Shown here: positions 12,225 to 23,689 of the stretch, in pieces | Numbering within the stretch: position 1 is the stretch's first letter | Layout: each line of letters starts with the position of its first letter | NCBI GenBank assembly: GCA_022496805.1 | Contig: CM040107.1 | Location: forward strand, 13,007,501-13,071,500 | Source: Pohlia nutans | Lineage: Eukaryota > Streptophyta > Bryopsida > Bryales > Mniaceae | DNA: 64,000 nucleotides | Direction: 5' to 3' | The notes under the pieces: generated by a model | The model's database searches: none | What the model saw: the letters and a program-made list of their open reading frames with translations, nothing else | What the model was told of the DNA's origin: nothing | Position numbers and translations under genes: made by a program

Positions 12225-12244
12225 GGGTGCGCGGCCGCGCACCC
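12225..12244. repeat. 20-bp perfect GC palindrome (NotI core), left arm, outer
   Basis: GGGTGCGCGGCCGCGCACCC, flanked outside by a CTAAAAATA-type AT sequence. It pairs with the identical site at 12428, and both bound a 183-bp core of CT/GA-rich sequence. Confidence 0.95.
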
Positions 12245-12427
12245 AAAGACTCTTCTTCCTCTTCTTCTCCTTCCCCTCTCCTCATATATATAGGAGAGAC
12301 GTGAGGAGGGAGAGGGAATTGAAGAATGAATGGGAGAGACCCTCTCCTCTCCCTTATATATATGAGGAGAGGGGAGGGATGGAGAGGGAGGGATGGAGAT
12401 GAAAATGAGGGAGATGAGAAGGTTTAT

Positions 12428-12447
12428 GGGTGCGCGGCCGCGCACCC
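12428..12447. repeat. 20-bp perfect GC palindrome (NotI core), left arm, inner
   Basis: Identical to 12225-12244. Mirrored sites lie at 17728-17747 and 17931-17950. Confidence 0.95.
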
Positions 12448-13718
12448 AAGCGGCTAAAAATAGTTATTTTTGAAAAAAGTCAAAAAAGTCAAAAAAAGTC
12501 AAAAAAAGTTTCTTTTCTTTTCTTTTTCTTTTCTGGCAGCTGCCATTTAGGGTTCAGCAGCTCCCCACGGCCAAGAAAAAAGGAAAAAAAAAAAAAAAAA
12601 AACTTTTTTTTTTTTTTTTCTCTTTTGGGCGGCTGCCATTCAGAGTTCAGCAGCACCCCACGGCTAACCCAAAAAACGAAAAAATAAATAAAAATAATTT
12701 ATTTTATTTTTTTGGTAATAATTTTTAGGTTTGCTCCGATTGTTTAGGGTTTAGCAGCCACAACTGAAGAAAAAGTAGAAGAAAAAAAAGACAACGAAGA
12801 CAAAAAGGAAGACAAGAAGAAAGACAAGAGGGAGACAAGAAAGAAGACAAGAAAGAAATCAAGATAAAAAAGAAAAGATAAAAGAAAAGACAAAGATGAG
12901 AATTAAAATTTATTAAAATAACTATTTGTTTACAATGTGGGGGATTGAAGAAAGACAACATTGATGTTTTTTAGGGAACTATTTAACCAACCTTTTTAGA
13001 AGTCAAATATGCTTATGAAATGAGCGCACTTGGCCAAGTGCATAAATAGCGAATTGCATGTTAATACTCAAAATTTAGCATTTGTATATCAGAATTAGAC
13101 TCATTTCAATTCAGAAGCACTGTAAAAAAGTTTAGTTTCTTGCAATGCATGTGCAAAAATAGGCTTTTCCTTGGGTTATTAAAAATAATTCTAATATCCA
13201 ATTTCTATTTTTATTTTTTTTATAAATCAATGTGATGAATAATACATGATTAGGATGACTTTTCAAATTCTTGAAACGGCATAGGTGAGTAGGTGTTCAC
13301 CTCAATCTCCACTTCTTATAATGTATATGTTATGTTATTCAAATTTTGCATATGTTCAATTTTCACATTAATTATGCAATGTATCTATTACAATGCATTC
13401 TTTATTTTTAATAGTAAATAATAGGAATTCCTTTTTAAATTTCTATACATAAGAAAATGATTTTTGTATGTATATGATTTTAGTAGTTCAAAAAAATAAA
13501 ATAAAGTTTATATAATTGTGATTTCGTTAAGTTTATGGATGAATGTTTAGGCATTGTAATTGCAATATGCCATATTATTGTGCAAGTAATGCTAAAATTC
13601 TATTTCTCTCTAATGAAAATGATTAAAAAGTTATTTTTTCAATTTGAATTTTGAACCCGATTTAGAAGTAAATTCAAGAAAGGTTGGACTTGGGCTATTA
13701 TAATAATGGAAACCATAC

Positions 13719-14031
13719 GCGGGGAGTGCACTCTTCAAGTATTGTAATTATACACGTGCGTGCATAACAAGGGTATTATTTAGAACAAGCATGTACAAAA
13801 TGTATGTATCGGAGACATATTTCAATCGAGCGGAAAGTAGATATACATGGGGCTTGGAATTTAATTCCCTACATTTATCCCATGTGTACATAAGGAAATG
13901 TATTTTGAGGCTGTGAGCTTTGTACATATATTGCTTAATTTTAGCCAAAAGAAAAATGTATATAGGGAGGTTTTAATTAGGGGGATGCACGCATGTGATT
14001 CTTGGCTTTATTGAATAGTGCACTCCCTGAG
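13719..14031. mobile_element. MITE with 9-10 bp target-site duplication
   Basis: The element is about 312 bp and is flanked by direct repeats GAAACCATAC (13709-13718 and 14031-14040). Terminal inverted repeats of about 20 bp share GGGAGTGCACT and TTCAA (17 of 20 positions). A 9-10 bp duplication suggests a Mutator-like (MULE) origin. It is non-coding. Confidence 0.75.
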
Positions 14032-14330
14032 AAACCATACCATCTCATTGTTCAAGTTATTCTAATTCATTTCTATATTTTTAAAAATTTTATGTTAATT
14101 TGGGATTTTTAATTGAATTTCAATCTTAAAATAATTAAAAAGGAATAATTTAATAACATGATAAATCCAACTCTATAGATGTGATCTTTATATTGGCATT
14201 TACTAATTTTTTTGTACATTAACTCCATTTTTAGTTTTCATCATGCATTTTATAAGGCTTCTTTGAAAACAGTGATGAATCTGAACGTTAAAGGGTTAAA
14301 TCAAAATTTCTTATAGAGTCTATTGATTAA

Positions 14331-14680
14331 CCCTTAAACGACACAGCAAGCCCCACGGGCTTATTTCCAAGGAATCTTGCTTCTAGCAAGAATACTATTT
14401 AACTTCTTCAAACCATACATAGATCATTGGATGCACAAGAAAGTGAGGCATCTGATGTGCTCAATTGCTACAACAAATTGTTCCGTGCTTGTTTGCAATG
14501 TCTAGATCAAAGGTTTTGGAGGATCATTTGATTCTTGCCCAAGTACTCAATTTATTGCTCATGTGCTTGTTCCTTTGTTGTGATTAGTCATGCACCCATG
14601 CCCGGCCTAAATATATAACCCTTATTCTTTGAGAGATGCTCGGGTTGCCCACCCAGGACCTGAAATGTCGTTTAAAGGTT
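14331..14680 (+). other. Coding-like fragment of unknown origin
   Basis: A broken frame reads NCYNKLFRACLQCLDQRFW and then MHPCPA. Composition looks coding rather than AT-rich spacer, but stops interrupt it. The segment is bounded by CCTTAAACGACA (14331) and TGTCGTTTAAAGG (14666), which are inverted repeats, so it may be a gene fragment carried by a small transposon. Confidence 0.3.
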
Positions 14681-17600
14681 AAGTAATGGAGCTAAATTTT
14701 TGTTGCACCTAAATGCTCATTCTAGAATTCCACCTAGTTTTATAGGGCCTGTACGTTTTCAAGTATACCACGATACAAAATTTCTTTCAAAGAAGAACTT
14801 CTAACTTGAAGTTCATGTTTCTATACTAGTGATTGTAAAGTTGTTAGGAATGATATGAAGACAATGATGATGAAAATGAGTTGCACAAGATAATGCATCT
14901 AGTCTTATGCAAAGAATTGTAACCATAGTAGTGATTTCAAGGGATAAAAATGACAAACTTATAAATGTCATCTATTTTTTCATCCATATCAAAAGGTCTA
15001 TTCATCTCTTGAGCTATCACCACAAATAATTTTGAATGTCTTATTTAGTAAATGTGCTTAGATTTGACAATCACCAACTTATAGTGATTATGGCATTTTA
15101 TCAGTAACTTAGATCAATGCTATTGGTAAATATCAAGTAAGAGCTATGGTTATTGATTTTCATTTTAATCTAGTTGATTTTTAAATTTCTTTTTCACACA
15201 GCTATGATTTTAACTTGATTTTTTCCATTGAATGACATCATGATTTTATGAGGGAGTGTTCAATCTAGCATAATAAAAGGGGTAGTACCAATTGTTTGCT
15301 GTGTTAACCCCATCAGAGCTAATGCAACTATTGTAATAAAAAAAAGTATTCATCAGTGCAGCAAACAAAATCTCTATATTTTGTCATTGTTGTGCAAATT
15401 ATTTAGTTTCTATTGTAACATCAAAATAAAAATAAATGTTTTTTAGAAAACATAATTTTTTCATTGTTAGAATTCTAATGTTTTTTAATACATGATTGAA
15501 TATATTGTATACTTTATTTTACAAAATTGCACATAAATATTCGAAAAAAAATCTTCTATGTTTAAGGATTATTGGATTGGATTGGATTTTCTATTTTTTG
15601 TAAATCAGAATATTAGATCCGATCCAATTCATGAGTACAAAATTAATTTATCTAAAATTAGGTAAAAAATGTAAATCATATACAAATAAGCTTGAATATT
15701 TTTTAATTTCACCATAGATGTACACTGCATTGTAAAATATCATGGTGCAAATCGATTATTTATTTATTTTGTTATTAAAGTATCAAGAGACCATAATTAT
15801 AGGATAAAAAAATGTAAATCACATACAAATAAGCTTGTATATTACTTAAACATATACCCAAGTTTTCAAATTTTCAAAGTAAAATAGAAATTAGAATTTG
15901 TAAGCAACATTTGATTAATTGCAATTGACTTGAAAAGAGATCATTTTATTCATTAATATTTAAAATTCCAAATTAATTAATGAAAAGGTTGATGTTGCCA
16001 AATACACCATATACTCAACTATTGTAATCGATGGCATTATTCTTTAAATTAGCATAAATATTCAAATGTTTTTACTTTAGAATATCGTGCAAAATGAGAA
16101 AGTTTTCAAATTCTTTTTCAATCCTATCATATGATTAAATGATAACATATGTCTTTTAAAATTTATCATAATGATATTCATTAGATAAGAGGCACTTATC
16201 CTACCATAATTGTAAAAGTAGACAAGCTTCATATTTAACTTCAATTGGATCTATAGTACAAAAAAGATAGGTCTACCCAATGAAAAAAACCATACTAATC
16301 TAAATCATATTGTGATATACTAATGAAAAAGGATTAAAGAAATTCATAGTTGTACATTTAGTATGAAAATCATAGCAAAAAGAAACTGAATTAACAAATA
16401 TAATTGTGTCAAATTTACATTACTCCAATTCTAAATTATTTGATCAAATTATTGTCTTACTTAAAATATCATTATTGTAGCCCAAGTTCAACCTTTCTTG
16501 AATTTATTTCTAAATCGGGTTCAAAATTCAAATTGAAAAAACAACTTTTTAATCATTTTCATTAGAAAGAAATAGAATTTTAGCATTACTTGCACAATAA
16601 TATTGCATATTGCAATTACAATGCCTAAACATTCATCCATAAATTTAACGAAATCACAATTATATAAACTTTATTTTATTTTTTTGAACTACTAAAATCA
16701 TATACATACAAAAATCATTTTCTTATGTATAGAAATTTAAAAAGGAATTCCTATTATTTACTATTAAAAATAAAGAATGCATTGTAATAGATACATTGCA
16801 TAATTAATGTGAAAATTGAACATATGCAAAATTTGAATAACATAACATATACATTATAAGAAGTGGAGATTGAGGTGAACACCTACTCACCTATGCCGTT
16901 TCAAGAATTTGAAAAGTCATCCTAATCATGTATTATTCATCACATTGATTTATAAAAAAAATAAAAATAGAAATTGGATATTAGAATTATTTTTAATAAC
17001 CCAAGGAAAAGCCTATTTTTGCACATGCATTGCAAGAAACTAAACTTTTTTACAGTGCTTCTGAATTGAAATGAGTCTAATTCTGATATACAAATGCTAA
17101 ATTTTGAGTATTAACATGCAATTCGCTATTTATGCACTTGGCCAAGTGCGCTCATTTCATAAGCATATTTGACTTCTAAAAAGGTTGGTTAAATAGTTCC
17201 CTAAAAAACATCAATGTTGTCTTTCTTCAATCCCCCACATTGTAAACAAATAGTTATTTTAATAAATTTTAATTCTCATCTTTGTCTTTTCTTTTATCTT
17301 TTCTTTTTTATCTTGATTTCTTTCTTGTCTTCTTTCTTGTCTCCCTCTTGTCTTTCTTCTTGTCTTCCTTTTTGTCTTCGTTGTCTTTTTTTTCTTCTAC
17401 TTTTTCTTCAGTTGTGGCTGCTAAACCCTAAACAATCGGAGCAAACCTAAAAATTATTACCAAAAAAATAAAATAAATTATTTTTATTTATTTTTTCGTT
17501 TTTTGGGTTAGCCGTGGGGTGCTGCTGAACTCTGAATGGCAGCCGCCCAAAAGAAAAAAAAAAAAAAAAAAAGTTTTTTTTTTTTTTTTTTTCCTTTTTT

Positions 17601-17727
17601 CTTGGCCGTGGGGAGCTGCTGAACCCTAAATGGCAGCTGCCAGAAAAGAAAAAGAAAAGAAAAGAAACTTTTTTTGACTTTTTTTGACTTTTTTGACTTT
17701 TTTCAAAAATAACTATTTTTAGCCGCT

Positions 17728-17747
17728 TGGGTGCGCGGCCGCGCACC
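17728..17747. repeat. 20-bp perfect GC palindrome, right arm
   Basis: Mirror of 12428-12447. Confidence 0.95.
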
Positions 17748-17930
17748 CATAAACCTTCTCATCTCCCTCATTTTCATCTCCATCCCTCCCTCTCCATCCC
17801 TCCCCTCTCCTCATATATATAAGGGAGAGGAGAGGGTCTCTCCCATTCATTCTTCAACTCCCTCTCCCTCCTCACGTCTCTCCTATATATATGAGGAGAG
17901 GGGAAGGAGAAGAAGAGGAAGAAGAGTCTT

Positions 17931-17950
17931 TGGGTGCGCGGCCGCGCACC
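17931..17950. repeat. 20-bp perfect GC palindrome, right arm
   Basis: Mirror of 12225-12244. Confidence 0.95.
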
Positions 17951-19504
17951 CCAGCGACTAAAAATAGTAATTTTTAGAAAAAGTCAAAAAAGTCAAATTT
18001 TTTTTATTTTTTATTTTTATTTTTTGGCAACTGCCATTCAGGGTTCAGCAGCACCCCACGGACAAGAAAAAAGAAATAAAAAATAAAAAAGAAAAGAAAA
18101 GAAAATAAAAAAATATTTTTTATTTTTTTTGGCGGCTGCCATTCAGGGTTCAGCAGCACCCCACGGCCAACCCGAAAAACGAAAAAAAAACGAAAAAATT
18201 AAAAAAAAAAAAAAAAAAAAAAAAACTTTATTATTTATTTATTTTATTTTTGGGTTTGCTCCCATTGTTTAGGGTTCAGCAGCCACAACTGAAGAAAAAG
18301 TAGAAGAAAAAAAAGAAAACGAAGACGAAAAGGAAGACAAGAAGAAAGACAAGAGGGAGACAAGAAAGAAGACAAGAAAGAAATCAAGATAAAAAAGAAA
18401 AGATAAAAGATAAGATAAAGATGAGAATAAAAACTTATTAAAATAATGATTTGTTTACAATGTAAGGGATTGAAGAAAGACAATAATCGTTGGTTTTTTA
18501 AAAATAAAAGTAAGACAAATAAAATCAAGTGATCGGGGACCAAGTGCATGATTATATAGCCAAGTGCGTAAATAGCGAATTGTGTGTTAACTGTGTCAAA
18601 ATTTCCTTCATAGTTCATTTATGTCATAAATATATGAACAAAACCAAAATCCAAAATAGATATGTTAGTGATTTTGCGTTATTATATATAGATTTTTATA
18701 ATTAATTTAATAACTCATATTTGGCCTATTTGCGTATATGCATGACATTTTTTTTAATATTTTAGAGTATTCATAAGTTGAATTAGGTCTAATTTCAATT
18801 TACAAAATACCAAATTAGAATATCATAGTCGACTAGCATTTATTTATGCCATAAAACATAAACAAAACTAAATATGTAAGTTGAATATAGTCCCGAATAT
18901 AGTGAAATTGTGTACGGTGTATAGGTCTTACAACTATTTTAAGAACCCATGGTATGAATGTGCACATGTATCGTCATATATATTTTTAATTTTTTACAAT
19001 ACTCATAATTTGAATTGGTTGTGATTATAAGTTTTAACATGCTAAATTAAGAAAATTTTGTCCACATGGCTTTCATTCATGTCATAGAAATATAATCTAA
19101 TTCAAAGTCTTAATTTGAATTAATTAAATGTAACGACTTTGTGTTGTTATATAGAAATTCTAGAATTATTAATAATCTATATTTAGCCTATTTGTGCGCA
19201 TGCATGCCATGTTTTTTACTTTTTAAGTCATTCATAAGTTGGATCGGTTTAATTATAATTTAAAAAACACTAAATTCAAGCACAATACATCCTCAGACAT
19301 AAATTTATTTTTTTATTTTTTTCAATGTTGATGACTATGCACTTTTGGAAATGTACAAACAAAGAGTGCATTGTTTGTACATTTTTATTTATTTATATAA
19401 TGTGGAATATAGTAGATTTTTTAATTTTCATATTTACAATTTGCAACTTTGTACAACACAAAAAGTCAACTGTACAATAATGTCAAATCCAAATTTGGGG
19501 TGGG

Positions 19505-20324
19505 AATCAATTGTTGGCTCAATAATTTTCAGTCTTTTTTTACCTCTACAGTTGTAAAGGAGATCTACCGGACTTTGTGGATCCTATTATAATTTCATGG
19601 ATGAAAGTTGAGAATTTGAAATTCTTCATTGCAATTAGCGCCATATCCTTCCCGCCTAATCGTCTATAAGTCTTGATGTGCAGTTGCAAAAATTCTTTTT
19701 TCATTGCTTCTTACCTTTGAGCAACTGCGTGTTCCTGTGCATGCGTGTATGCACCTCCGTGTTTCTGAGCCTCTATAGCTTAAGTTTCTTTTCTTATTTC
19801 TCCTTGTGTTTTTGCATCACTCTGTTTCTATGCCTCCGTGTTTATGCGACTGTGTTATTTACATTTTTGTTGCTAAAGGTCAAGGAGTTTTTTTTAAAGG
19901 TGCCAAACCCTCAATTTCTTTTGATAAGACAGTGTTGCTAACTTTCTAAGTATGCATTGAAAGGTCAAGGTTTATTTCTTGGAATTCATTACTTACAGGG
20001 TTTCAAGGTTACGACGCATGACATTTTTGGAAATCACCACCAGGTGCGGTGCAAGTTTTAACTTGTGAATGGGATGCAAGTTTTGATTTGTGAACGAGAT
20101 GCAAGTTTTGATTTGTTTTGTTCATAAGATTTCTTTTTGAAGTGCATTGATGATTGATGAAGTTAATTTCGATTCTGCAATCCAATTGTGGTGTTGCTTC
20201 ATTTTTGAAATTGGTAGTGCGTATGCAAGAGTTTCCGATATTATCGCCGCAAATTTTGGAATAGTTAAATAGAAATGCTATTTCACTATGAAAAGTCAAT
20301 CAAATCGAGTAAACGACGGTTTGA
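19505..20324. other. Element-terminus-like segment (right arm)
   Basis: Mirror of 9851-10670. Here it lies outside a class-B array that is in turn followed by a DUF7869 remnant. Confidence 0.55.
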
Positions 20325-21235
20325 ATCTTGTCATTCAACTCAAATCGAGTTGAACGGACGCTCTTGCAATTCAACTCGAATCGAGTTGAATGAACGCTCT
20401 TGCAATGCAACTCGAATCGAGTTGAATGAACGCTCTTGCAATTCAACTCGAATCGAGTTGAATGGACGTACTATGGAAAATGAAATGAAATGAACGGACG
20501 CTCTTGCTATTCAACTCGAATCGAGTTAAATGAACGTAACATGAAAAGTCAAATGAAATGAACACACGCTTTTGTTATTCAACTCGAATGGAGTTGAATG
20601 TACAAAACATGAAAAGTCAAATGAAATGCCATTCAACTCGAATGAACACACCATGCAAAGTCAAATGAAATGAATCAAGTTGAACGGATGCTCTTGCCAT
20701 TCAACTCGAATTGAGTTAAATGAACGCTCTTGCAATTCAACTCGAATCGAGTTGAATGAACGTACTATGGAAAATGAAATGAAATGAACTGGGCGCTCTC
20801 GCTATTCAACTCGAATCGAGTTGAATGAACGCACCATGGAGAATCAAATGAAATGAATCAAATTGAACGGACGCTCTTGTCATTCAACTCGAATCGAGGT
20901 GAATGGATGCAACATGAAAAATCAAATGAAATGCCATTCAACTCGAATCGAGTTGAATGGACGTATCATTTAATGACAGTTTGAATCGAGTTAAACGGAC
21001 GCACCTATGGAAAGTCAAATGGAGTAAATGACTGCTTGAATCTTTTCATTCAACTCGATTCGAGTTGAATGGAGGCACCCATGAAAAGTAAATTGTAGTA
21101 ATGACGGTTTGTATCTTACCATTCAACTTGAAACTAGCTTTATAAAGCACCCATGAAAAATCAAGTGTAGTAGACGAAAATTTGAATGTTTTCATTCAAC
21201 TCGATTCGAGTTGAAAGGACGCGTAAGTTGATGAA
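20325..21235. repeat. Class-B palindrome array, right arm
   Basis: Mirror of 8940-9850, with a handful of substitutions between arms (for example the pairing around 9485 and 20685). It ends about 650 bp before the DUF7869 remnant. Confidence 0.9.
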
Positions 21236-21351
21236 AAGTCAATCTTAATCGTAGAGGAAGACAATAATTTGAATCTTGTCATTGAACTCGATTCAAGCTC
21301 AACGGTGGCAGGGTTTGTAAATCTCATAAAGATATAGACTCACTCGTTGCC

Positions 21352-21699
21352 CACTTTTTCTCTAAAGGGGGAAGGACGAGTCTGTGCGTGCCATATGCAA
21401 AGGTGTAGAGAATCATATTGACATCAAGTCTTGATCATGTTTGCATATATTCATTATCTCTACAAAAGAGCAAGGGTGATGTTCTTGAAACAATCAAGAA
21501 GGTGGCTAGTAATAAAATTCTTAACAATATACTACTGTAGATGTCCATTCCTCTCTTGCAGGATGCGCTAATACAACTGTTGTTTTGTGTAATGAACACG
21601 ATTGTCTACATAAAAGGACACTGATTTGCATGCCCATATTTTGGTCTTGATATCTTTCTTCATGTCTTGTACTAATGAGTGTAGTTATTAGCAAAGCTC
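21352..21699. other. ~350-bp segment present only in the right arm
   Basis: Inverted-repeat pairing stops at GGCAAC (8820 and about 21345) and resumes at TTCTTTGAAAGAAT (8785 and about 21735). The right arm therefore has 350 extra bases. No terminal repeats are obvious, so a deletion from the left arm is as likely as an insertion. No gene is seen. Confidence 0.65.
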
Positions 21700-21884
21700 C
21701 TACATATACTTTAATTGCTCTGAAATATTCTTTCAAAGAATTTTTTTCGGAATCAAATAATTTCTTCTCTATTTTTGTGCATTATTGCAACATGTGGATA
21801 TTTGCAAATTGTTGGTTTGGCTTGTGCCCACAGTTACAATTTTTAGAAGTCCCCTTGTGGTTTTGAAAGTCTTAAATACACTAC

Positions 21885-22740
21885 ACTATTGGGGACGACA
21901 AGAGTAGATTTGTGTTTGGATATCCTTTTTTTCTTATTGCTAGATAGATTTCTAATAAGATTATGTAAGTCATCTTTGTTTGTCATGTGTATAGCGACAT
22001 CGACACTTAGTTACGAGATGGAGTATGAAATTGAAAATGTGAACTTCCCTACCATTCCATCTTTTATTAAGGTGGAATTTGTGCCTACAATTCTTCACCT
22101 TATTGAGGAGGTACCAAATTTCAAAACCTCCGGAGAAGCCTAGATTTTGCAAACGGTGGATGTACCTGTTTGCCTTGCATAGATGCAACAATTTGAATTA
22201 TATTTAAATTCGATGGGTTTTTCTATTTTGAATTACAGGCCAGCCGGATAGTGATCGGTTACTAGAAAAAGGCAAAGTAATAAATTGTGCAAGAGGATTC
22301 TAAAAAACAAAGTTTATGGCCTCATAGGTAGTGGATGTCCATTGTCCTCTAATTTGGTGCATGGATGACATTTACAAGAGGTTATTTGGGTTCATCAAAT
22401 ATTTGGAAATATTGTGCAATGAAGATGGAAGTGGGGGTGCAAGAGACAATTTGAGAATTTGGTCTTCTATTGGTGGGTGGTGAAGGAAACCTTAAAAGAG
22501 CCAAATGAATTGTCTATAGCATTGAAGGACAATTTATGGCCTTCTTTTTTAATCAAAACAATAGAGGAAGAAAAACTTGATGAAGATGGTGTGGAGTTCG
22601 TTGAGGATAATACCTATTTAGTGCAACTCTACAGTTCTCTATTTCTATTTTTTTGGGTGGTGCATGATCTTTTTGAAGGATTTTTTGTTGCCCTTCAATC
22701 AACTAATGATCATTTGAAGTTTGTATAGATTATAAGAGCC
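21885..22740 (+). pseudogene. DUF7869-type transposase-like remnant next to class-B array
   Basis: Fragments in shifting frames align with the better copy at 32873-35725. Near 21885-22010, GTTRVD plus FFLIAR and SDIDT match the DNKN..LLIAR..HTHDDID region; NFPTIPSFI and PTILHLIEEVPNF (22040-22130) match NFPTIPLLM and PTIPHLVEEVPDF; and FYWWVVKETLKEP..LKDNLWP (22460-22570) matches HYWRAVKVALQEP..LKDGFWP. Identity is low and stops are many, so this copy is older. DUF7869 is known as a transposon-associated domain; an RNase H-like transposase role is inferred. Confidence 0.7.
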
Positions 22741-22989
22741 TTGTCTAATCCTTTCACTAACTCGGAACATTCTAATTGTGTACTGGTTTAATACTTTTGG
22801 GCTTTGGCACACTTCACAAGATCGAAATGCTTCAGAGTTATATTGGAGGTGGGACTTTGCCAAAGATTATGTTGGAAAGGGGACAAGATCCATAATCAGG
22901 ACTAGCAAGAGACAAAAATTTTCATCAAAGTATAGAAGTCTATGATCAAGAAGAACATAGTGAAATGTGTTCTTAAAATATCATTGTTT

Positions 22990-23400
22990 AGTATTGGTGT
23001 TATCGATGGAAGTTTAGCTTAGAACAATTTTGATAGAGCGTGTATGAGATACTATAGATATACTTTGTAATATTTAAAGCTATGTTGATAGTTTCTATTT
23101 GATATTTCATTCTTTATGTTTTCCTCTATATAATTAGAGATGATTTTATATATTAAAATTATGCTGCGTGTTGTCAAGTACTTAGTACATATTGGAGTAC
23201 TATGATTCAATTTTATAGATTTGTATTGGAACTACTTTTTTACATTGTATGAAGCACCTTATGCAATAAATGCACTTAAACGTAGTATTTAATATATTTA
23301 CACTTACATTATACATTGACTTGTATCTATGTTGGTGTCATTTTCCTTATTTGTTCACTTTATAGATCTCTTTTGAAAATAGAGTACAAGTAGAAAATAT
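22990..23400. other. AT-rich spacer
   Basis: No gene, repeat or structured element was recognised. Confidence 0.5.
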
Positions 23401-23404
23401 TGGT

Positions 23405-23685
23405 AGTAGATAGGAACAATTTCTATTCTCTTGACTCATTAAGCACTTGTCACAATTTCAAAAGAGGGGCTAGTTGGTTGTTTAAAACTTTATTACATGT
23501 AAAGTTCACCAAGGAACTCCAAATCATGTTTATCTTGTATCCACTCATACAAATTCAATGGAAATTGAACCCAACCCATTTGAATGAGATAAATAGCCTC
23601 TTACAACCAACCATTCACCTTATGACTTGGTGTTCAAAAAGGGATACAATATGCACTTATATAGGAGATCACTATTATTATTGAT
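23405..23685 (-). mobile_element. tRNA-derived SINE, diverged copy
   Basis: Read on the minus strand it has an A-box-like GTGAATGGTTGG following CACCAAGTCAT, a B-box-like GGGTTCAATTTCC, and a 3-prime part with ACAACCAACTAGCCCC and GTGACAAGTGCTTAA. It aligns end to end with the copy at 32228-32468. Confidence 0.7.
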
Positions 23686-23689
23686 AACT

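Larger units (their letters stand above)
11571..13073. mobile_element. Foldback-type element nested in left arm
   Basis: A 1.5-kb inverted repeat centred near 12335. Arms of roughly 630-650 bp run from ATTTTGA and CAATTCGCTATTTA through a CT-rich tract and GTGGCTGCTGAACCC. Each arm contains degenerate direct repeats of the type GGGTGCTGCTGAACCCTGAA separated by poly-A/T. The core (12225-12447) is bounded by two identical 20-bp palindromes. No transposase is seen. Long F- and K-rich frames here come from poly-T. No clear target duplication was found. Confidence 0.7.
8670..13708 (+). repeat. Left arm of a 13-kb imperfect inverted repeat
   Basis: Positions x in this arm pair with about 30175-x in the right arm over 8820-13708, with only scattered mismatches. 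Further out, 8670-8815 pairs with 21700-21850 after a length difference of about 350 bp in the other arm. The arm carries the class-B array, a terminus-like segment, about 230-bp repeats and a foldback element. The outer edge lies about 135 bp after gene C. Confidence 0.9.
13709..16469. other. Loop of the 13-kb inverted repeat
   Basis: AT-rich, non-mirrored spacer of about 2.76 kb. It holds one MITE (13719-14031), a weak coding-like fragment (14331-14680), one stray unit of the ~230-bp repeat near 15615 and short repeats containing ACAAATAAGCTTG. No gene is supported. Confidence 0.7.
17102..18604. mobile_element. Foldback-type element nested in right arm
   Basis: This is the mirrored copy of 11571-13073 within the large inverted repeat. 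Small length differences lie in the poly-A/T tracts. Confidence 0.7.
16470..21850 (-). repeat. Right arm of the 13-kb imperfect inverted repeat
   Basis: This is the reverse complement of 8670-13708, with mismatches concentrated in the outer kilobase. All features of the left arm reappear mirrored. Beyond it, on the right only, lies a decayed DUF7869 gene. Confidence 0.9.

Noticed and set aside
8670..21850. Inverted repeat as a pure assembly artefact
   Set aside because: Arms differ by scattered substitutions, poly-A/T lengths and a 350-bp segment, which a mirrored misassembly would not create. It still needs long-read proof.
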